From Alteromonadales bacterium alter-6D02 (lineage in GTDB: Bacteria > Pseudomonadota > Gammaproteobacteria > Enterobacterales > Psychrobiaceae), in NCBI GenBank assembly GCA_002835545.1, contig PIZK01000014.1, forward strand, positions 124,001-188,000: a stretch of DNA of 64,000 nt. The letters run 5' to 3'. A program made the translations under genes and the position numbers. The notes under the pieces were generated by a model. The model was not told the origin of the DNA. It was given only the letters and a program-made list of their open reading frames with translations, and made no database searches. Each line of letters opens with the position of its first letter. Within the stretch, counting starts at the first letter, position 1. Shown here in pieces: positions 1 to 9,523 of the stretch.

Positions 1-2
1 CT

Positions 3-719
3 GATGGTGAAGATCCAGATTCGATGATCCGCCAACTTGGCGAGCAAGAGTTTGTCGCCTTAGTCGATCAAGCGATGCCTCTGTCACAATTTTTATTTGA
101 TAACCTTATCAGTCAAGTGGAAATGGACTCAGAAGATGGTCGCTCAAAGCTTGCTAACCTTGCGCTGCCGATGGTCAACAGCATCAGTGATGGCGTTTTT
201 CAGCAGATGATGAAAGAAAAATTAGCCAAGTATTTAGGTATGGAAGCGAGCTCACTAGAGCGCTTTATTCAAGCGGAACCCGAATCACCAGTTAAAACAA
301 AACGAAAAAAAGCTAGTCGTGGATCGATCGTACGACAAGCTATCGGCATTTTAGTACAACACCCAAATTTGGCGATGACCTTAGATGGTATGCCACGTCT
401 TGATCAGATAAAACTCAAAGGCACTGAACTATTACAACAACTCATTGATGAAGTTCATCAACAGCCAACGATCAACGCCGCTCAATTACTAGAACGTTGG
501 CGTGGGAAAGATGAATATAACGCACTGCTTAAGCTTGCAAGTTGGCAACACGATGTCGTCGATGAGAACTTACAATCACATTTTGTCGATACTATTGTGC
601 AAATAATTAATAAGCACCTTGAATTACGTCTCGAGCAGTTAGCACATAAGTCTCGTGTCGAAGGCTTAACCAGTGAAGAGCGTCAAGAATATGCACAATT
701 AATCGCAAATGAGCAATAA
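3..719 (+). CDS. dnaG: DNA primase DnaG, C-terminal part (5' end outside window)
   Basis: Primase that makes RNA primers at the replication fork. Only the last 238 residues are present; the frame is already open at base 3, so the gene begins upstream of the window. The first residues (DGEDPDS, then a Q/E-rich helix) match the end of the TOPRIM catalytic core as known in DnaG. The remainder, after a basic linker near residue 95 (KTKRKK), is the helical C-terminal domain that binds the DnaB helicase. It lies 96 bp upstream of rpoD in the same direction, the classical dnaG-rpoD order of gammaproteobacteria. Identification rests on the domain end, the context and overall resemblance. I am confident of the gene; catalytic residues lie outside the window. 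Confidence 0.95.
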   Translation, partial: DGEDPDSMIRQLGEQEFVALVDQAMPLSQFLFDNLISQVEMDSEDGRSKLANLALPMVNSISDGVFQQMMKEKLAKYLGMEASSLERFIQAEPESPVKTKRKKASRGSIVRQAIGILVQHPNLAMTLDGMPRLDQIKLKGTELLQQLIDEVHQQPTINAAQLLERWRGKDEYNALLKLASWQHDVVDENLQSHFVDTIVQIINKHLELRLEQLAHKSRVEGLTSEERQEYAQLIANEQ

Positions 720-728
720 CTTGACTAG

Positions 729-790
729 CCGCTTTGCTACAAAGCGGTTATAATTAATCCCTTGCAACTTTTTGTTGCTATTATTTTTTT
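729..790 (+). terminator. Two hairpins between dnaG and rpoD (possible attenuator)
   Basis: Ten bases after the dnaG stop there is a perfect 8-bp stem, CCGCTTTG/CAAAGCGG, with a 3-base loop (729-747). A second 5-bp stem, GCAAC/GTTGC with a T5 loop (764-778), is followed by a T-rich run to about 790. Neither is a textbook strong terminator, but together they could reduce read-through from dnaG into rpoD. They argue that the rpoD start lies downstream, at 816, and not at the TTG at 762. Confidence 0.45.
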
Positions 791-815
791 GTCAGCATTT
801 AAGTGGATAAAATCT

Positions 816-2660
816 ATGGAGCAAACCTCACAGTCTCGTCTCAAACTTCTTGTCGCGAAAGGTAAAGAGCAAGGTTATTTAACCTATGCTGAAGTAAATG
901 ACCACTTGCCAGCGGACATGGTCGATTCCGATCAGATTGAAGATATTATCCAGATGATCAATGATATGGGTATTCAGGTGTTCGAATCAGCACCGGATCA
1001 AGATACCCTAATGATGTCTGAAAACAGTACTGATGAAGACGCGGCAGAAGCTGCGGCTCAAGTGCTTGCAACCGTTGAAGGTGAAATCGGTCGCACCACC
1101 GACCCTGTCCGTATGTATATGCGTGAAATGGGTACGGTAGAACTTCTTACCCGCGAAGGCGAAATCGTTATCGCTAAGCGTATCGAAGAAGGTATCAAAC
1201 AAGTACAAGTTGCGGTATCTGATTACCCAGCAGCGATTAGCTCATTACTTGATCAATACGATCGTTATGAAGCTGAAGAAATGCGTCTAAGTGATATCAT
1301 CACTAACTTCATCGATCCTAATGAAGAAGAGTTTGTGGCTAATACTGCTTCTCATATCGGGTCAGCTCTAACAGAAGAGCAACAAAAAGACGATAATGAT
1401 GATGACAGCTCTGATGATGACGATGAAGACGAAGAAGAAGTTGATACAGGTCCAGATCCTGAAGAAGCACGTGAGAAATTTACCGAGCTTCGTATTGCTT
1501 TCGAAAAAGTTAAAAACTTAGCTGACTCCAAAGGTCGTGATCACGCTGAAACTATTCAAGCAACATCAGATTTAGGTGAAGTATTCCGTCAATTCCGCTT
1601 AGTGCCTAAGCAGTTTGACCGCATGGTTAAAGACATGCGTGATGTGATGGATCGTATTCGTGTTCAAGAACGTCTTATTTTAAAGTTTGCTGTAACACGC
1701 TCTAAAATGCCAAAACGTGAATTTACTAAGGTTTTCCCTGGTAATGAAACAGACACAACTTGGCTAATGGACGCACTAAAATCTGGCGAACCTTATGTTC
1801 CTGTATTAGAAGATAACGAAAACGATATCTTACGTGCAGTCAACAAATTAAAAGATATCGAGAAAGAAACAGACCTAACCATTGCTTCTATCAAAGACAT
1901 CAACCGTCGTATGTCGATTGGTGAAGCCAAAGCACGTCGTGCTAAGAAAGAAATGGTTGAAGCAAACTTACGTCTAGTAATCTCGATTGCGAAAAAATAC
2001 ACCAACCGTGGTTTACAGTTCCTTGATTTAATTCAAGAAGGTAACATTGGTTTGATGAAAGCGGTTGATAAATTTGAATACCGTCGTGGTTACAAATTCT
2101 CAACTTATGCAACGTGGTGGATCCGTCAGGCAATCACTCGTTCTATCGCTGACCAAGCACGTACAATTCGTATCCCAGTTCACATGATTGAAACAATCAA
2201 TAAGTTGAACCGTATTTCTCGTCAAATGCTACAAGAAATGGGTCGCGAGCCACAGCCGGAAGAGTTAGCTGAACGCATGCAAATGCCAGAAGACAAAATC
2301 CGTAAAGTACTAAAGATTGCCAAAGAGCCAATCTCAATGGAAACGCCAATCGGTGATGATGACGATTCACACCTAGGTGATTTCATTGAAGATACCACAC
2401 TTGAGCTTCCATTACAGTCTGCAACTTCTGAAGGCTTAAAACTAGCGACTAATGATGTATTAGCAGGCTTAACCGCTCGTGAAGCTAAAGTACTGCGTAT
2501 GCGTTTTGGTATTGATATGAATACTGACCACACGCTAGAAGAGGTAGGCAAGCAGTTTGATGTAACCCGTGAACGTATTCGTCAAATCGAAGCGAAAGCA
2601 TTACGTAAACTACGTCACCCTTCTCGTTCTGAGCAACTAAAGAGCTTCTTAGACGAGTAA
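816..2660 (+). CDS. rpoD: RNA polymerase primary sigma factor RpoD (sigma70)
   Basis: Housekeeping sigma factor that directs RNA polymerase to -35/-10 promoters. At 614 residues it is nearly the E. coli length (613). Visible parts: region 1.1 at the N-terminus ([13 protein letters not shown]), region 1.2 around the [10 protein letters not shown] motif, a non-conserved insert with a long Asp/Glu run near residues 190-212, region 2 with [12 protein letters not shown] for -10 recognition and melting, and region 4.2 with [20 protein letters not shown] for -35 recognition. An in-frame TTG lies 54 bases upstream, but the ATG at 816 matches the known N-terminus and is used here. It lies downstream of dnaG and is closed by a strong bidirectional terminator. 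Confidence 0.98.
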   Translation: MEQTSQSRLKLLVAKGKEQGYLTYAEVNDHLPADMVDSDQIEDIIQMINDMGIQVFESAPDQDTLMMSENSTDEDAAEAAAQVLATVEGEIGRTTDPVRMYMREMGTVELLTREGEIVIAKRIEEGIKQVQVAVSDYPAAISSLLDQYDRYEAEEMRLSDIITNFIDPNEEEFVANTASHIGSALTEEQQKDDNDDDSSDDDDEDEEEVDTGPDPEEAREKFTELRIAFEKVKNLADSKGRDHAETIQATSDLGEVFRQFRLVPKQFDRMVKDMRDVMDRIRVQERLILKFAVTRSKMPKREFTKVFPGNETDTTWLMDALKSGEPYVPVLEDNENDILRAVNKLKDIEKETDLTIASIKDINRRMSIGEAKARRAKKEMVEANLRLVISIAKKYTNRGLQFLDLIQEGNIGLMKAVDKFEYRRGYKFSTYATWWIRQAITRSIADQARTIRIPVHMIETINKLNRISRQMLQEMGREPQPEELAERMQMPEDKIRKVLKIAKEPISMETPIGDDDDSHLGDFIEDTTLELPLQSATSEGLKLATNDVLAGLTAREAKVLRMRFGIDMNTDHTLEEVGKQFDVTRERIRQIEAKALRKLRHPSRSEQLKSFLDE

Positions 2661-2682
2661 GCTGTTATTACTTAATAACGTT

Positions 2683-2720
2683 AAAAAGCCGTTACCTCAT
2701 TGAGATAACGGCTTTTTATT
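2683..2720. terminator. Bidirectional intrinsic terminator after rpoD
   Basis: A 12-bp arm AAAAAGCCGTTA (2683-2694) pairs with TAACGGCTTTTT (2706-2717). It has T-runs on both strands, so it can end rpoD transcripts from the left and the DUF3472 gene from the right, whose stop codon is at 2736. Confidence 0.92.
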
Positions 2721-2735
2721 TATTAAAGCAATCGC

Positions 2736-4079
2736 TCAGGGGCTTTGTGGCAATGTAATTGATAACGCGTTATTACTAGGGCGTTCGAGTTGAGTTCCTA
2801 GCTCAGTATTGCCAGTAAAAAATCCGCCATTGCGTAAAAAGAACTCGTTACCAACAACCCCACCTTGATAATCTAAGCGAGAGCGTTTTCTTGCTGTCGC
2901 GTCATAAGTGAAAGTAGCCTTTGTCAATTCATGCCACTGACCCTCTGTATCCCTTAACCACTGATTTGTATACTGAGCAGCACGCTCTTGATTTCCCATC
3001 TCCGTTAAGAAATTTTCTAAAAAAGAGTGCGGGCGTTTAATATACGTCGATGTTTGAGGTCGTCTAAACTTCGCGATCAATTGCCATGCTTGGTCACTTT
3101 CCGCTTTAAAGAATGCGGTATAGTCTGTGTTAGTCCCGCTCACCGGGCTCACTTTCAACAGAAATTGATACCGAGTGTCCGCAAGCCAGTCGTAGACTAA
3201 ATAGCTCTGACCGCCGGACCCTTCATTACCAAACTTGCCGCTATACACTTCTTCTCCTTTATCCAACAGCTTAATCCGTTTGTCTTCAGGAATAGTACTA
3301 GGGTCGTCCGTTACATGTGGACTCCAAACAGAAAATAGCACCCGCCTTTCGGTCTCAGAGTTAACCTGAATACCAAAATACCCTTCAGCAAAGCCGTTGG
3401 CCATAAAATACGATCCGATAATATCTTGGCCACTTACCACTTCTAACTCACTATAGAACCACTGGTAATCTTTTGATGGATCCTCCACCTGATAGCCAAG
3501 GTGCACTGACGGACCTCGACGTCCCCAATAAAAATCCTCTTTAACATAAAACAGTTGACCCTTTGCCGCACTACCGCCAAGAAGGACATCGCTAATATTA
3601 GCAAAAGATTGTGCTTCAGAGCTTAACCCCTTAATCGTAATAGCATGGTAACCGACAGAGCCTACATTAAAATTCCCCGCATAAATCTGTTCGCTAGTGG
3701 TATTGTTGAACTCAACAATCTTAGACTCACTACCCAGTGTCACTTCAACCTCTGAGAGGCCTGACTCAACAAAACCTTGCAACCCAATAGCTAGCTCACC
3801 AACTTGGGTAAAGTAAACATAGGTTACAATCTCATCGTTACTATCACTCCAATTAGTGAGCCCTTTATCCCCGATAAGATTAGCTGTTTTTTCTGGAGAG
3901 TTAACTATCCAACTATTACCAGCGATAGCGACGTTAACTGATAGTTCATTGGGTACTACAACCGTTGTGGTTTGCTCAGAAACTGCCGGCTGGCTAGACT
4001 TTGCCTGCTTATTGTTTTCCGCACCACTACAACCCATAAGGCCAATGGCCAATAAAATACTTAATTGTTTTTTTAACAT
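2736..4079 (-). CDS. Secreted lipoprotein of the DUF5077/DUF3472 type
   Basis: A 447-residue exported protein. The N-terminus is a lipoprotein signal with lipobox LMGC near residue 17, followed by a Ser/Gln/Thr-rich linker. Residues about 45-170 look like the beta-rich DUF5077 module. The rest resembles DUF3472, with GRRGPSVHLGYQ in the middle and a Gly/Phe-rich end (FFLRNGGFFTG). These modules are found in predicted extracellular carbohydrate-associated proteins, but the exact activity is not known to me. It lies 70 bp downstream of the TonB receptor in the same direction, behind an intrinsic terminator, so it may be made at a lower level than the genes before it or from its own promoter. 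Context suggests a surface role in handling GalNAc-containing glycans. The function is inferred. Confidence 0.75.
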   Translation of the reverse strand: MLKKQLSILLAIGLMGCSGAENNKQAKSSQPAVSEQTTTVVVPNELSVNVAIAGNSWIVNSPEKTANLIGDKGLTNWSDSNDEIVTYVYFTQVGELAIGLQGFVESGLSEVEVTLGSESKIVEFNNTTSEQIYAGNFNVGSVGYHAITIKGLSSEAQSFANISDVLLGGSAAKGQLFYVKEDFYWGRRGPSVHLGYQVEDPSKDYQWFYSELEVVSGQDIIGSYFMANGFAEGYFGIQVNSETERRVLFSVWSPHVTDDPSTIPEDKRIKLLDKGEEVYSGKFGNEGSGGQSYLVYDWLADTRYQFLLKVSPVSGTNTDYTAFFKAESDQAWQLIAKFRRPQTSTYIKRPHSFLENFLTEMGNQERAAQYTNQWLRDTEGQWHELTKATFTYDATARKRSRLDYQGGVVGNEFFLRNGGFFTGNTELGTQLERPSNNALSITLPQSP

Positions 4080-4090
4080 TTTTTAATCCT

Positions 4091-4126
4091 AAAAAAAGTG
4101 TATCCGATAAACGGATACACTTTAGA
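4091..4126 (-). terminator. Intrinsic terminator between TonB receptor and DUF3472 gene
   Basis: Read leftward, a perfect 12-bp stem, AAAGTGTATCCG/CGGATACACTTT, with a 5-base loop is followed by an uninterrupted run of T (4097 down to 4091). It lies inside what would otherwise be one operon, so it should cause partial termination before the DUF3472 gene. Confidence 0.92.
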
Positions 4127-4149
4127 GGTTAACTAAATAGCAGACCGAG

Positions 4150-7005
4150 CTAGAATGACGCTGTTAAACCCAAGGTCGCAGTTCGACCATAGCGGCCTAA
4201 ATGACTCACTTGCTCTGGGCGCTTGATATAGCCCCAGCTACGTTCATTTGTTAAATTACTCACGGTAAAGTTAAGTGAGACCTTCTCAGAAATGTTATAA
4301 GAGCTGCTAAAGTCATATTGGCCATAATCCGACTGCCATTGCGGACCGCCCCAAGCATCTGGGTATAATAAATACTTACTACGCCAGTTATAAGCGATAC
4401 GAGCCTGAACATCATTTTTCTCATAATAAACAACCGCATTATATGAGTTTTTCGACATACCAGCGAATGGAAGTTTTTCTTCAACACGCTCAGGATCGTC
4501 ATAGCTACTATCAACATAGGTGTAATTAAACTGAACACCAAAACCATCAAAAGGCTCAGGCAATAACTCATCAAACGATTGCTGATACGCTATTTCAGCC
4601 CCTTTAATTGTCGCACCGTATTTATCGTTTCGAGGGCCGTGATGCTCAAACTCCTGACCTAAAATATCTACTTTTCCACGCGGTCCATTCTCAATAAATG
4701 ACTCAATGCCTTTGTAATAAATAGCAGCCGTTAATGCACCATACTCAGAGAAATACCACTCCATCGTCATATCCACCTGATCGGCCTCAAGTGGCTTTAA
4801 TCCAGGGTTTGAAGAATGGTACTCAAACTTGGTTAAGTCTAACGAGCTATATGGCGATAAGTAACCCAAGTTAGGACGGGTTAACACTTTTGCCGCACTC
4901 AAACGATAAACCACTTGATCGGTTAAGTTAAGCTTGAAGTTCATACTCGGTAAAATATTCGTATAGTCATCTTCAAAAGACTGCTGACCATAATGCTGTT
5001 GAATCCCACCTTTTACTCGCTGAACCCCCTCAAGTGTAGGGTGTGGCTCAAACTCAATCGACGCCATATCCAAGGCATAACCAGAGGTTTTAACAGTCGT
5101 TTGCACAGCCCTAACACCTAAATTTAATGTGTAAGGCAGCTCGCCAAACTCCCCTTCTAGGTTTGTCTGTATATACGCAGCTAATGTTGATTCAGTCAGT
5201 TCATACGAATCTTTTTCTTGCAGCGTTGGTTTGATCTTTGCAGCTGCGGCTTCAGCATTAATACTCTCGTAGAAGGCATACAACTTATCGTAATCAAAGC
5301 TTGCCCAAGGTGCAGGGTGAGCACCGGGTTCACCCGCCATGAAATTATCGAAGTTCGCAGGGACTAGTACATCACCCGGTAACCTAAATAAGTTAAGACC
5401 ACCCAGCTCTTCTACAGAAGAGTCGTCATAGTCACCATACTGCGGGAAATATTGAAAATAAGCACCACCATTACTAAACATTGATGGATCATCAGATCGA
5501 TACTGCTGACGGCCTTTAGTTTGTTTACCGTAGTTAAGACCAAACTCTACCTGTGAAAAGATTGAATCATCCAGAACATAAAGGCCATCGAGTCTTACCT
5601 CACTGACCTCATCTTTAACCGCTCGGCCATGGTTATAACTATAATGTGCACCAAACGGTTGCTCGCTGCTTAAAGCCGGTGACATTGTTACATCAGGTAA
5701 TAAATTATCGCCCGACTGATCAATTTTAATGGTGTCGACAAAGCCACGTGCTACAACATAGCGATTATCTCCCGCGTTCTTATTCTCAGATTCCGAGTGC
5801 GAAATATCCAACGCTAGATTTAAATTATCAGTCGCTTGCCAACTAGTATTGAGTGCAACTTGAAACGTTTCAGTGTTTCGTGGTGATGATACATTTAATA
5901 GCTCAGCCATAGCCCCATCAATTAACTCTAGCGAATTAACACGACCAGCATCATCAAAACTTAAATCACCAATACTCGGTATACCCGGCGTCCAATATTC
6001 ATCATAAGTCACAAATGAAATTTGGTACTGACTACCATCGGTATCATACGATGAATAAATACTGTCAAAGTTAACTTCTAAGTCATCAGATGGTCGCCAC
6101 TGCAACGCTAGACTAGCGCCTGTGCGCGTACGAATATCCTGCCAGTTAGAGTAACGAACATACCCCGGTATCATTGACTCGTAGCTTTTCTCGTCGCCCT
6201 CAATTTTTCCGTTACCATCGCTATCAACAGGGACAGTTACAAAGTTAATCCCCTCATCTTCATCATAAAACCCTTGCCCCTCATATGAATCAGAACGGAT
6301 AGTACGCTCTGAATAAACCGCCGTGAATAAAGCACCAAAGGTGTCATCATTAAAAGTATCACTAACTAAAAACGACGCAGACGGGTTATAGTCTTCCGTT
6401 AAATCACCATAAATGGCTTTAGCAGAACCAGATAATGTAAAACCGTCTAAGTCTAGTGGGCGACGTGTTTTAATATTAATAACAGAGCCAATTCCCCCTT
6501 CAACATTCTTACTTACAGGGGACTTATACACTTCAACTGAACCCAATAACTCAGAGGCAATTAAGTCATAATTAAAGTTTCGACTACTATGCTCCGATGC
6601 CATACGGCGACCATTGATAGTGGTCACGTTATAATCACCACCCAAGCCGCGTACCGTAACATTTTGCCCTTCACCACCATTTCGAGAAATGGTAATACCG
6701 GTCATACGTTGCAAGGCTTCGGCGATATTTTGATCAGGGAATTTACCGATATCTTCAGCAATAATTGCATCAACCACATTAATTGCATTTTGTTTTACAA
6801 ATAGAGACTCTTTAATACTACTGCGAACCCCTGTCACACTGATGCGCTCGACACTATCAGCATCTTTATCTTGTTCAGCACTTTTTTCTTGCTGCTGTGA
6901 TGATACTTTTTCTTTAGCTTTTTCAACGTCAGCCGCATAAGCGGTTCCCGTTAAAGCGGCACTAACTGCAAGACATAACAGCGAGATATTTGTTTTTATT
7001 TTCAC
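4150..7005 (-). CDS. TonB-dependent outer-membrane receptor, NagP-like, probably for GalNAc-containing sugars
   Basis: A 951-residue outer-membrane active transporter driven by TonB. It has a Sec signal peptide ending at TAYAA near residue 24, a low-complexity Glu/Lys/Gln stretch, a TonB-box-like segment (SVERISVTG, residues 51-59) and a plug domain with DIGKFPDQNIAEALQRM and the VRGLGGDYN motif. The barrel ends in the aromatic pattern GLTASF. The plug pattern is that of the large carbohydrate receptor group seen in Xanthomonas, Caulobacter and Shewanella. The start is a GTG at 7005 with AAGGA eight bases upstream. It lies 77 bp downstream of the GH109 gene and inside the GalNAc locus, which supports uptake of GalNAc or its oligosaccharides. 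The exact substrate is inferred from context. Confidence 0.93.
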   Translation of the reverse strand: MKIKTNISLLCLAVSAALTGTAYAADVEKAKEKVSSQQQEKSAEQDKDADSVERISVTGVRSSIKESLFVKQNAINVVDAIIAEDIGKFPDQNIAEALQRMTGITISRNGGEGQNVTVRGLGGDYNVTTINGRRMASEHSSRNFNYDLIASELLGSVEVYKSPVSKNVEGGIGSVINIKTRRPLDLDGFTLSGSAKAIYGDLTEDYNPSASFLVSDTFNDDTFGALFTAVYSERTIRSDSYEGQGFYDEDEGINFVTVPVDSDGNGKIEGDEKSYESMIPGYVRYSNWQDIRTRTGASLALQWRPSDDLEVNFDSIYSSYDTDGSQYQISFVTYDEYWTPGIPSIGDLSFDDAGRVNSLELIDGAMAELLNVSSPRNTETFQVALNTSWQATDNLNLALDISHSESENKNAGDNRYVVARGFVDTIKIDQSGDNLLPDVTMSPALSSEQPFGAHYSYNHGRAVKDEVSEVRLDGLYVLDDSIFSQVEFGLNYGKQTKGRQQYRSDDPSMFSNGGAYFQYFPQYGDYDDSSVEELGGLNLFRLPGDVLVPANFDNFMAGEPGAHPAPWASFDYDKLYAFYESINAEAAAAKIKPTLQEKDSYELTESTLAAYIQTNLEGEFGELPYTLNLGVRAVQTTVKTSGYALDMASIEFEPHPTLEGVQRVKGGIQQHYGQQSFEDDYTNILPSMNFKLNLTDQVVYRLSAAKVLTRPNLGYLSPYSSLDLTKFEYHSSNPGLKPLEADQVDMTMEWYFSEYGALTAAIYYKGIESFIENGPRGKVDILGQEFEHHGPRNDKYGATIKGAEIAYQQSFDELLPEPFDGFGVQFNYTYVDSSYDDPERVEEKLPFAGMSKNSYNAVVYYEKNDVQARIAYNWRSKYLLYPDAWGGPQWQSDYGQYDFSSSYNISEKVSLNFTVSNLTNERSWGYIKRPEQVSHLGRYGRTATLGLTASF

Positions 7006-7082
7006 GACATAATCCTTGTAAAGAGAGCATCGACAGCGTGGCTATTATTACTGTGCTGATGCAAGTTAATAACACGTACTAA

Positions 7083-8444
7083 TTAGCTAACAATGGCGAG
7101 TGGCTTTGCGGTTTTCCACACACCTCGGGTAAAATCAGGGAAGTTTTTGCTATTACTGCGATCGTTAACCGAATCAACAGAAAGTGGGAATACAGCAGAC
7201 CAAGAAGCAGCGTCATACACATCCTGATCAAGCGCTTCGCCATTGCGAAGACAATAGACCATGCGCCAAAACATTAAAAAGTCCATGCCGCCATGGCCAC
7301 CATTGCGCTCTGCTTCATCCCCCATTTTTCGCCATAATGGGTGATCATATTTGTCATACCAACTGCTCATATCGTGATCCCATTGGTGGTAGTTACCACT
7401 ACCTCCTTCTTCGAGTGCAATACGATTAGGGAAACCTGCAAATACGCCATTTGTTCCCTGAATTAAGTTATGACGAGAGTAAGGACGTGGCGTAGTCGTA
7501 TCATGCTGTACCATGATAGAGCGGCCTTGAACTGTTTTTATAATACTGGTATTCATATCACCAGCGATGTAATCGAGTTGATTACGTTGATGCCCTGCGG
7601 GAAATTCTTTTCGTGCATACGCGGCGCGGCCTAGCGCAGGACTGCTAACTGAGGTTAGATAATCAAAACGATCACCTCGGTTAATGTTCATATATTGCGA
7701 TACAGGACCTAAGCCGTGGGTTGGGTAAAGATTGCCATTTTGTTTAGCATGCCAACCTGTACGCCATGACCCTGTCTTGTGCTCAATTTCTTTCATTTGC
7801 CAGCGTAGCTCATGAATATAAGCCGCTTCACCGTGCAATAGCTCACCAAAGATACCTTGTCGAACCATGTTTAATACCATCAGCTCATCACGGCCATAAC
7901 ACACATTTTCCAGCATCATGCAGTTCTTTTGTGTCCGCTCAGCGGTATCAACTAACAGCCATGCCTCTTCGACGGTTGTTGCAGCAGGAACTTCAACCCC
8001 CACATGTTTACCGCTTACCATCGCATCAACGGCCATTGGCGTGTGCCAAATCCACGGCGTCGAGATGATAACTAAGTCAATATCATCGCGTGCTAATAAA
8101 TCGCGATACGCATAATCGCCTTTACCATAAGCCGCAGGCTTAGGAAGCCCTTTTTCTGTAACAATATTGACAGCCCTATCCAAGACCTTCTGATGGGTAT
8201 CACAAATGGCTTTGATCTCTACACCATCAATATGACAAAAATGCTTAACAGCACCAACACCGCGCTCTCCAACCCCAATGAATCCCACTCGTACAACATC
8301 TAGTTTATCTACCTCTAAACCCATCACTGATTTAGTACCGCCCCCCTGTAGTATGGGGGTGCCAGTGACACAGGCTGTGGCCATTCCAGCGGCGGCAACG
8401 CCCATAGCAGATTGAATAAATTGTCGTCGGTTTAGTGGCTTCAT
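7083..8444 (-). CDS. GH109 alpha-N-acetylgalactosaminidase (NAD-dependent, Tat-exported)
   Basis: A 453-residue Gfo/Idh/MocA-fold enzyme of glycoside hydrolase family 109, which removes terminal alpha-linked GalNAc by an NAD-dependent oxidation-elimination mechanism. Features: a twin-arginine signal (NRRQFIQSA, with a hydrophobic stretch after it), a Rossmann nucleotide site [12 protein letters not shown] at about residues 52-63, an [12 protein letters not shown] segment, and the C-terminal family patterns [11 protein letters not shown] and [17 protein letters not shown]. These last two set it apart from ordinary sugar dehydrogenases. A Cys in the signal (ATAC) might be lipidated, but the lipobox is poor. 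It is the first gene of the leftward arm, opposite agaR. The name agaO has been used for glycosidases in such loci. The family call is strong; periplasmic location is inferred from the Tat signal. Confidence 0.9.
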   Translation of the reverse strand: MKPLNRRQFIQSAMGVAAAGMATACVTGTPILQGGGTKSVMGLEVDKLDVVRVGFIGVGERGVGAVKHFCHIDGVEIKAICDTHQKVLDRAVNIVTEKGLPKPAAYGKGDYAYRDLLARDDIDLVIISTPWIWHTPMAVDAMVSGKHVGVEVPAATTVEEAWLLVDTAERTQKNCMMLENVCYGRDELMVLNMVRQGIFGELLHGEAAYIHELRWQMKEIEHKTGSWRTGWHAKQNGNLYPTHGLGPVSQYMNINRGDRFDYLTSVSSPALGRAAYARKEFPAGHQRNQLDYIAGDMNTSIIKTVQGRSIMVQHDTTTPRPYSRHNLIQGTNGVFAGFPNRIALEEGGSGNYHQWDHDMSSWYDKYDHPLWRKMGDEAERNGGHGGMDFLMFWRMVYCLRNGEALDQDVYDAASWSAVFPLSVDSVNDRSNSKNFPDFTRGVWKTAKPLAIVS

Positions 8445-8527
8445 CTATACGCTCCAAAAGATATGAATCATGTCAGCACTTGTTAGTTGTAAGTAAAGGT
8501 TGTTAACAAGTTGAGTAGTGATGCTAA

Positions 8528-8556
8528 TTATTAACCAGTGAAAACGACAAAATCAA
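8528..8556 (-). promoter_or_regulatory. Predicted sigma70 promoter for the leftward GH109/TonB arm
   Basis: Read leftward: TTGATT (8556-8551), 17-bp spacer, TAATAA (8533-8528). It lies 84 bp before the GH109 start codon. A CTTTC half-site at 8575-8579 lies 18 bp upstream of the -35. Predicted from sequence only. Confidence 0.55.
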
Positions 8557-8574
8557 CAAAGAAACCTTCACAAA

Positions 8575-8703
8575 CTTTCGAATGAAAACACCGAAAACAT
8601 CAATAACAAAAACAAACAAACAAAATCAACAACTTAAAAACGAAAGACGTTTAACAAATAAACAACAAGCCACTATTGAAAGCAAACGAAAGCTTCGTAT
8701 AAT
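8575..8703 (+). promoter_or_regulatory. agaR promoter with overlapping AgaR-type half-sites
   Basis: TTGAAA (8676-8681), 16-bp spacer, TATAAT (8698-8703): a near-consensus sigma70 promoter 32 bp ahead of agaR. The AgaR recognition core known from proteobacterial GalNAc regulons is CTTTC, in several copies and either orientation. Here it occurs as CTTTC at 8575-8579 and as GAAAG at 8642-8646, 8678-8682 (on the -35) and 8688-8692 (in the spacer). The last two copies are 10 bp apart, one helical turn. Their position suggests repression by blocking polymerase, with autoregulation of agaR. Confidence 0.7.
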
Positions 8704-8735
8704 GTTATTTACTTGGTTAACGGGAGCGATTTTTC

Positions 8736-9497
8736 ATGAATACAATAAAAAGGCGACACGATATTGTTCAGTTAGCCCTTAGTGAAGGTAAGGTATTCGT
8801 CAACGATCTTGTCTCACGCTTTGGCTATTCCGCAGTCACTATTCGCTCAGACTTAAACTATCTACATAAAAAAGGGTTATTGATTAGAGCGCGAGGTGGA
8901 GCTATAGCGTCTAACCGTATAAGCCAAGAGTTGTCTGTTGATGAAAAGCTTCACAAAAATGTACATATCAAGAGAAGGCTAGCACAAAGCGTTTGTGAAC
9001 TGATTGATGAAGGCGATGCCATTATTCTGGATTCAGGAACGACAACCGAAGAGGTTGCAAAGTGTTTAGCTAGCTTTAGGCGACTAGTCGTTATGACCAA
9101 CGGATTAAATATCGCACAAAATCTACTTCATTCTGATGACTTTGAGGTCATGATGACAGGAGGCACATTAAGAAAAACATCAATGTCATTTTATGGACGT
9201 CAAGCAGAAGATAGCATCGAACGCTATTACTTCGATAAAGTGATTCTGGGCGTTGACGGTATCGATTTTAACTCAGGGATAACAACGCATTTCGAGTATG
9301 AGGCTATATTAAATCGCACCATGTGTGACGTAGCCAAAGAAGTTATTGTCGTGACTGACTCCTCTAAATTTAATCGTGCTGGTATTCACAAAATTTGTGG
9401 TTTTGATCAAATTGATACATTCGTTACCGACTCAAAGATTCCAGATGCATTCGCACAAACGCTCGAGAAGTCAGGCGTTAAGCTCATTATTGCGTAA
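8736..9497 (+). CDS. agaR: DeoR-family repressor AgaR (copy 1)
   Basis: A 253-residue transcriptional regulator. The N-terminal DeoR helix-turn-helix has the typical VTIRSDLNYLHKKGLLIRARG pattern at about residues 33-53. The C-terminal sugar-phosphate-sensing domain carries DSGTTTEEVA, the MTGGTLRK loop and VVTDSSKF, the usual effector-binding patterns. It is the first gene of the rightward GalNAc operon, just downstream of a strong promoter overlapped by AgaR-type half-sites, so it very probably represses both arms until an amino-sugar phosphate intermediate binds. A paralogue of similar length lies at the far end of the locus (15498-16262). The family call is firm; the assignment as GalNAc regulator rests on neighbours and sites. 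Confidence 0.9.
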   Translation: MNTIKRRHDIVQLALSEGKVFVNDLVSRFGYSAVTIRSDLNYLHKKGLLIRARGGAIASNRISQELSVDEKLHKNVHIKRRLAQSVCELIDEGDAIILDSGTTTEEVAKCLASFRRLVVMTNGLNIAQNLLHSDDFEVMMTGGTLRKTSMSFYGRQAEDSIERYYFDKVILGVDGIDFNSGITTHFEYEAILNRTMCDVAKEVIVVTDSSKFNRAGIHKICGFDQIDTFVTDSKIPDAFAQTLEKSGVKLIIA

Positions 9498-9523
9498 TAA
9501 ACACGACTATATAAGGTATTTTA

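Noticed and set aside
762-815. TTG-started extension of rpoD by 18 residues
   Set aside because: It runs through two hairpins and a T-rich stretch, and the ATG at 816 matches the known RpoD N-terminus and length.
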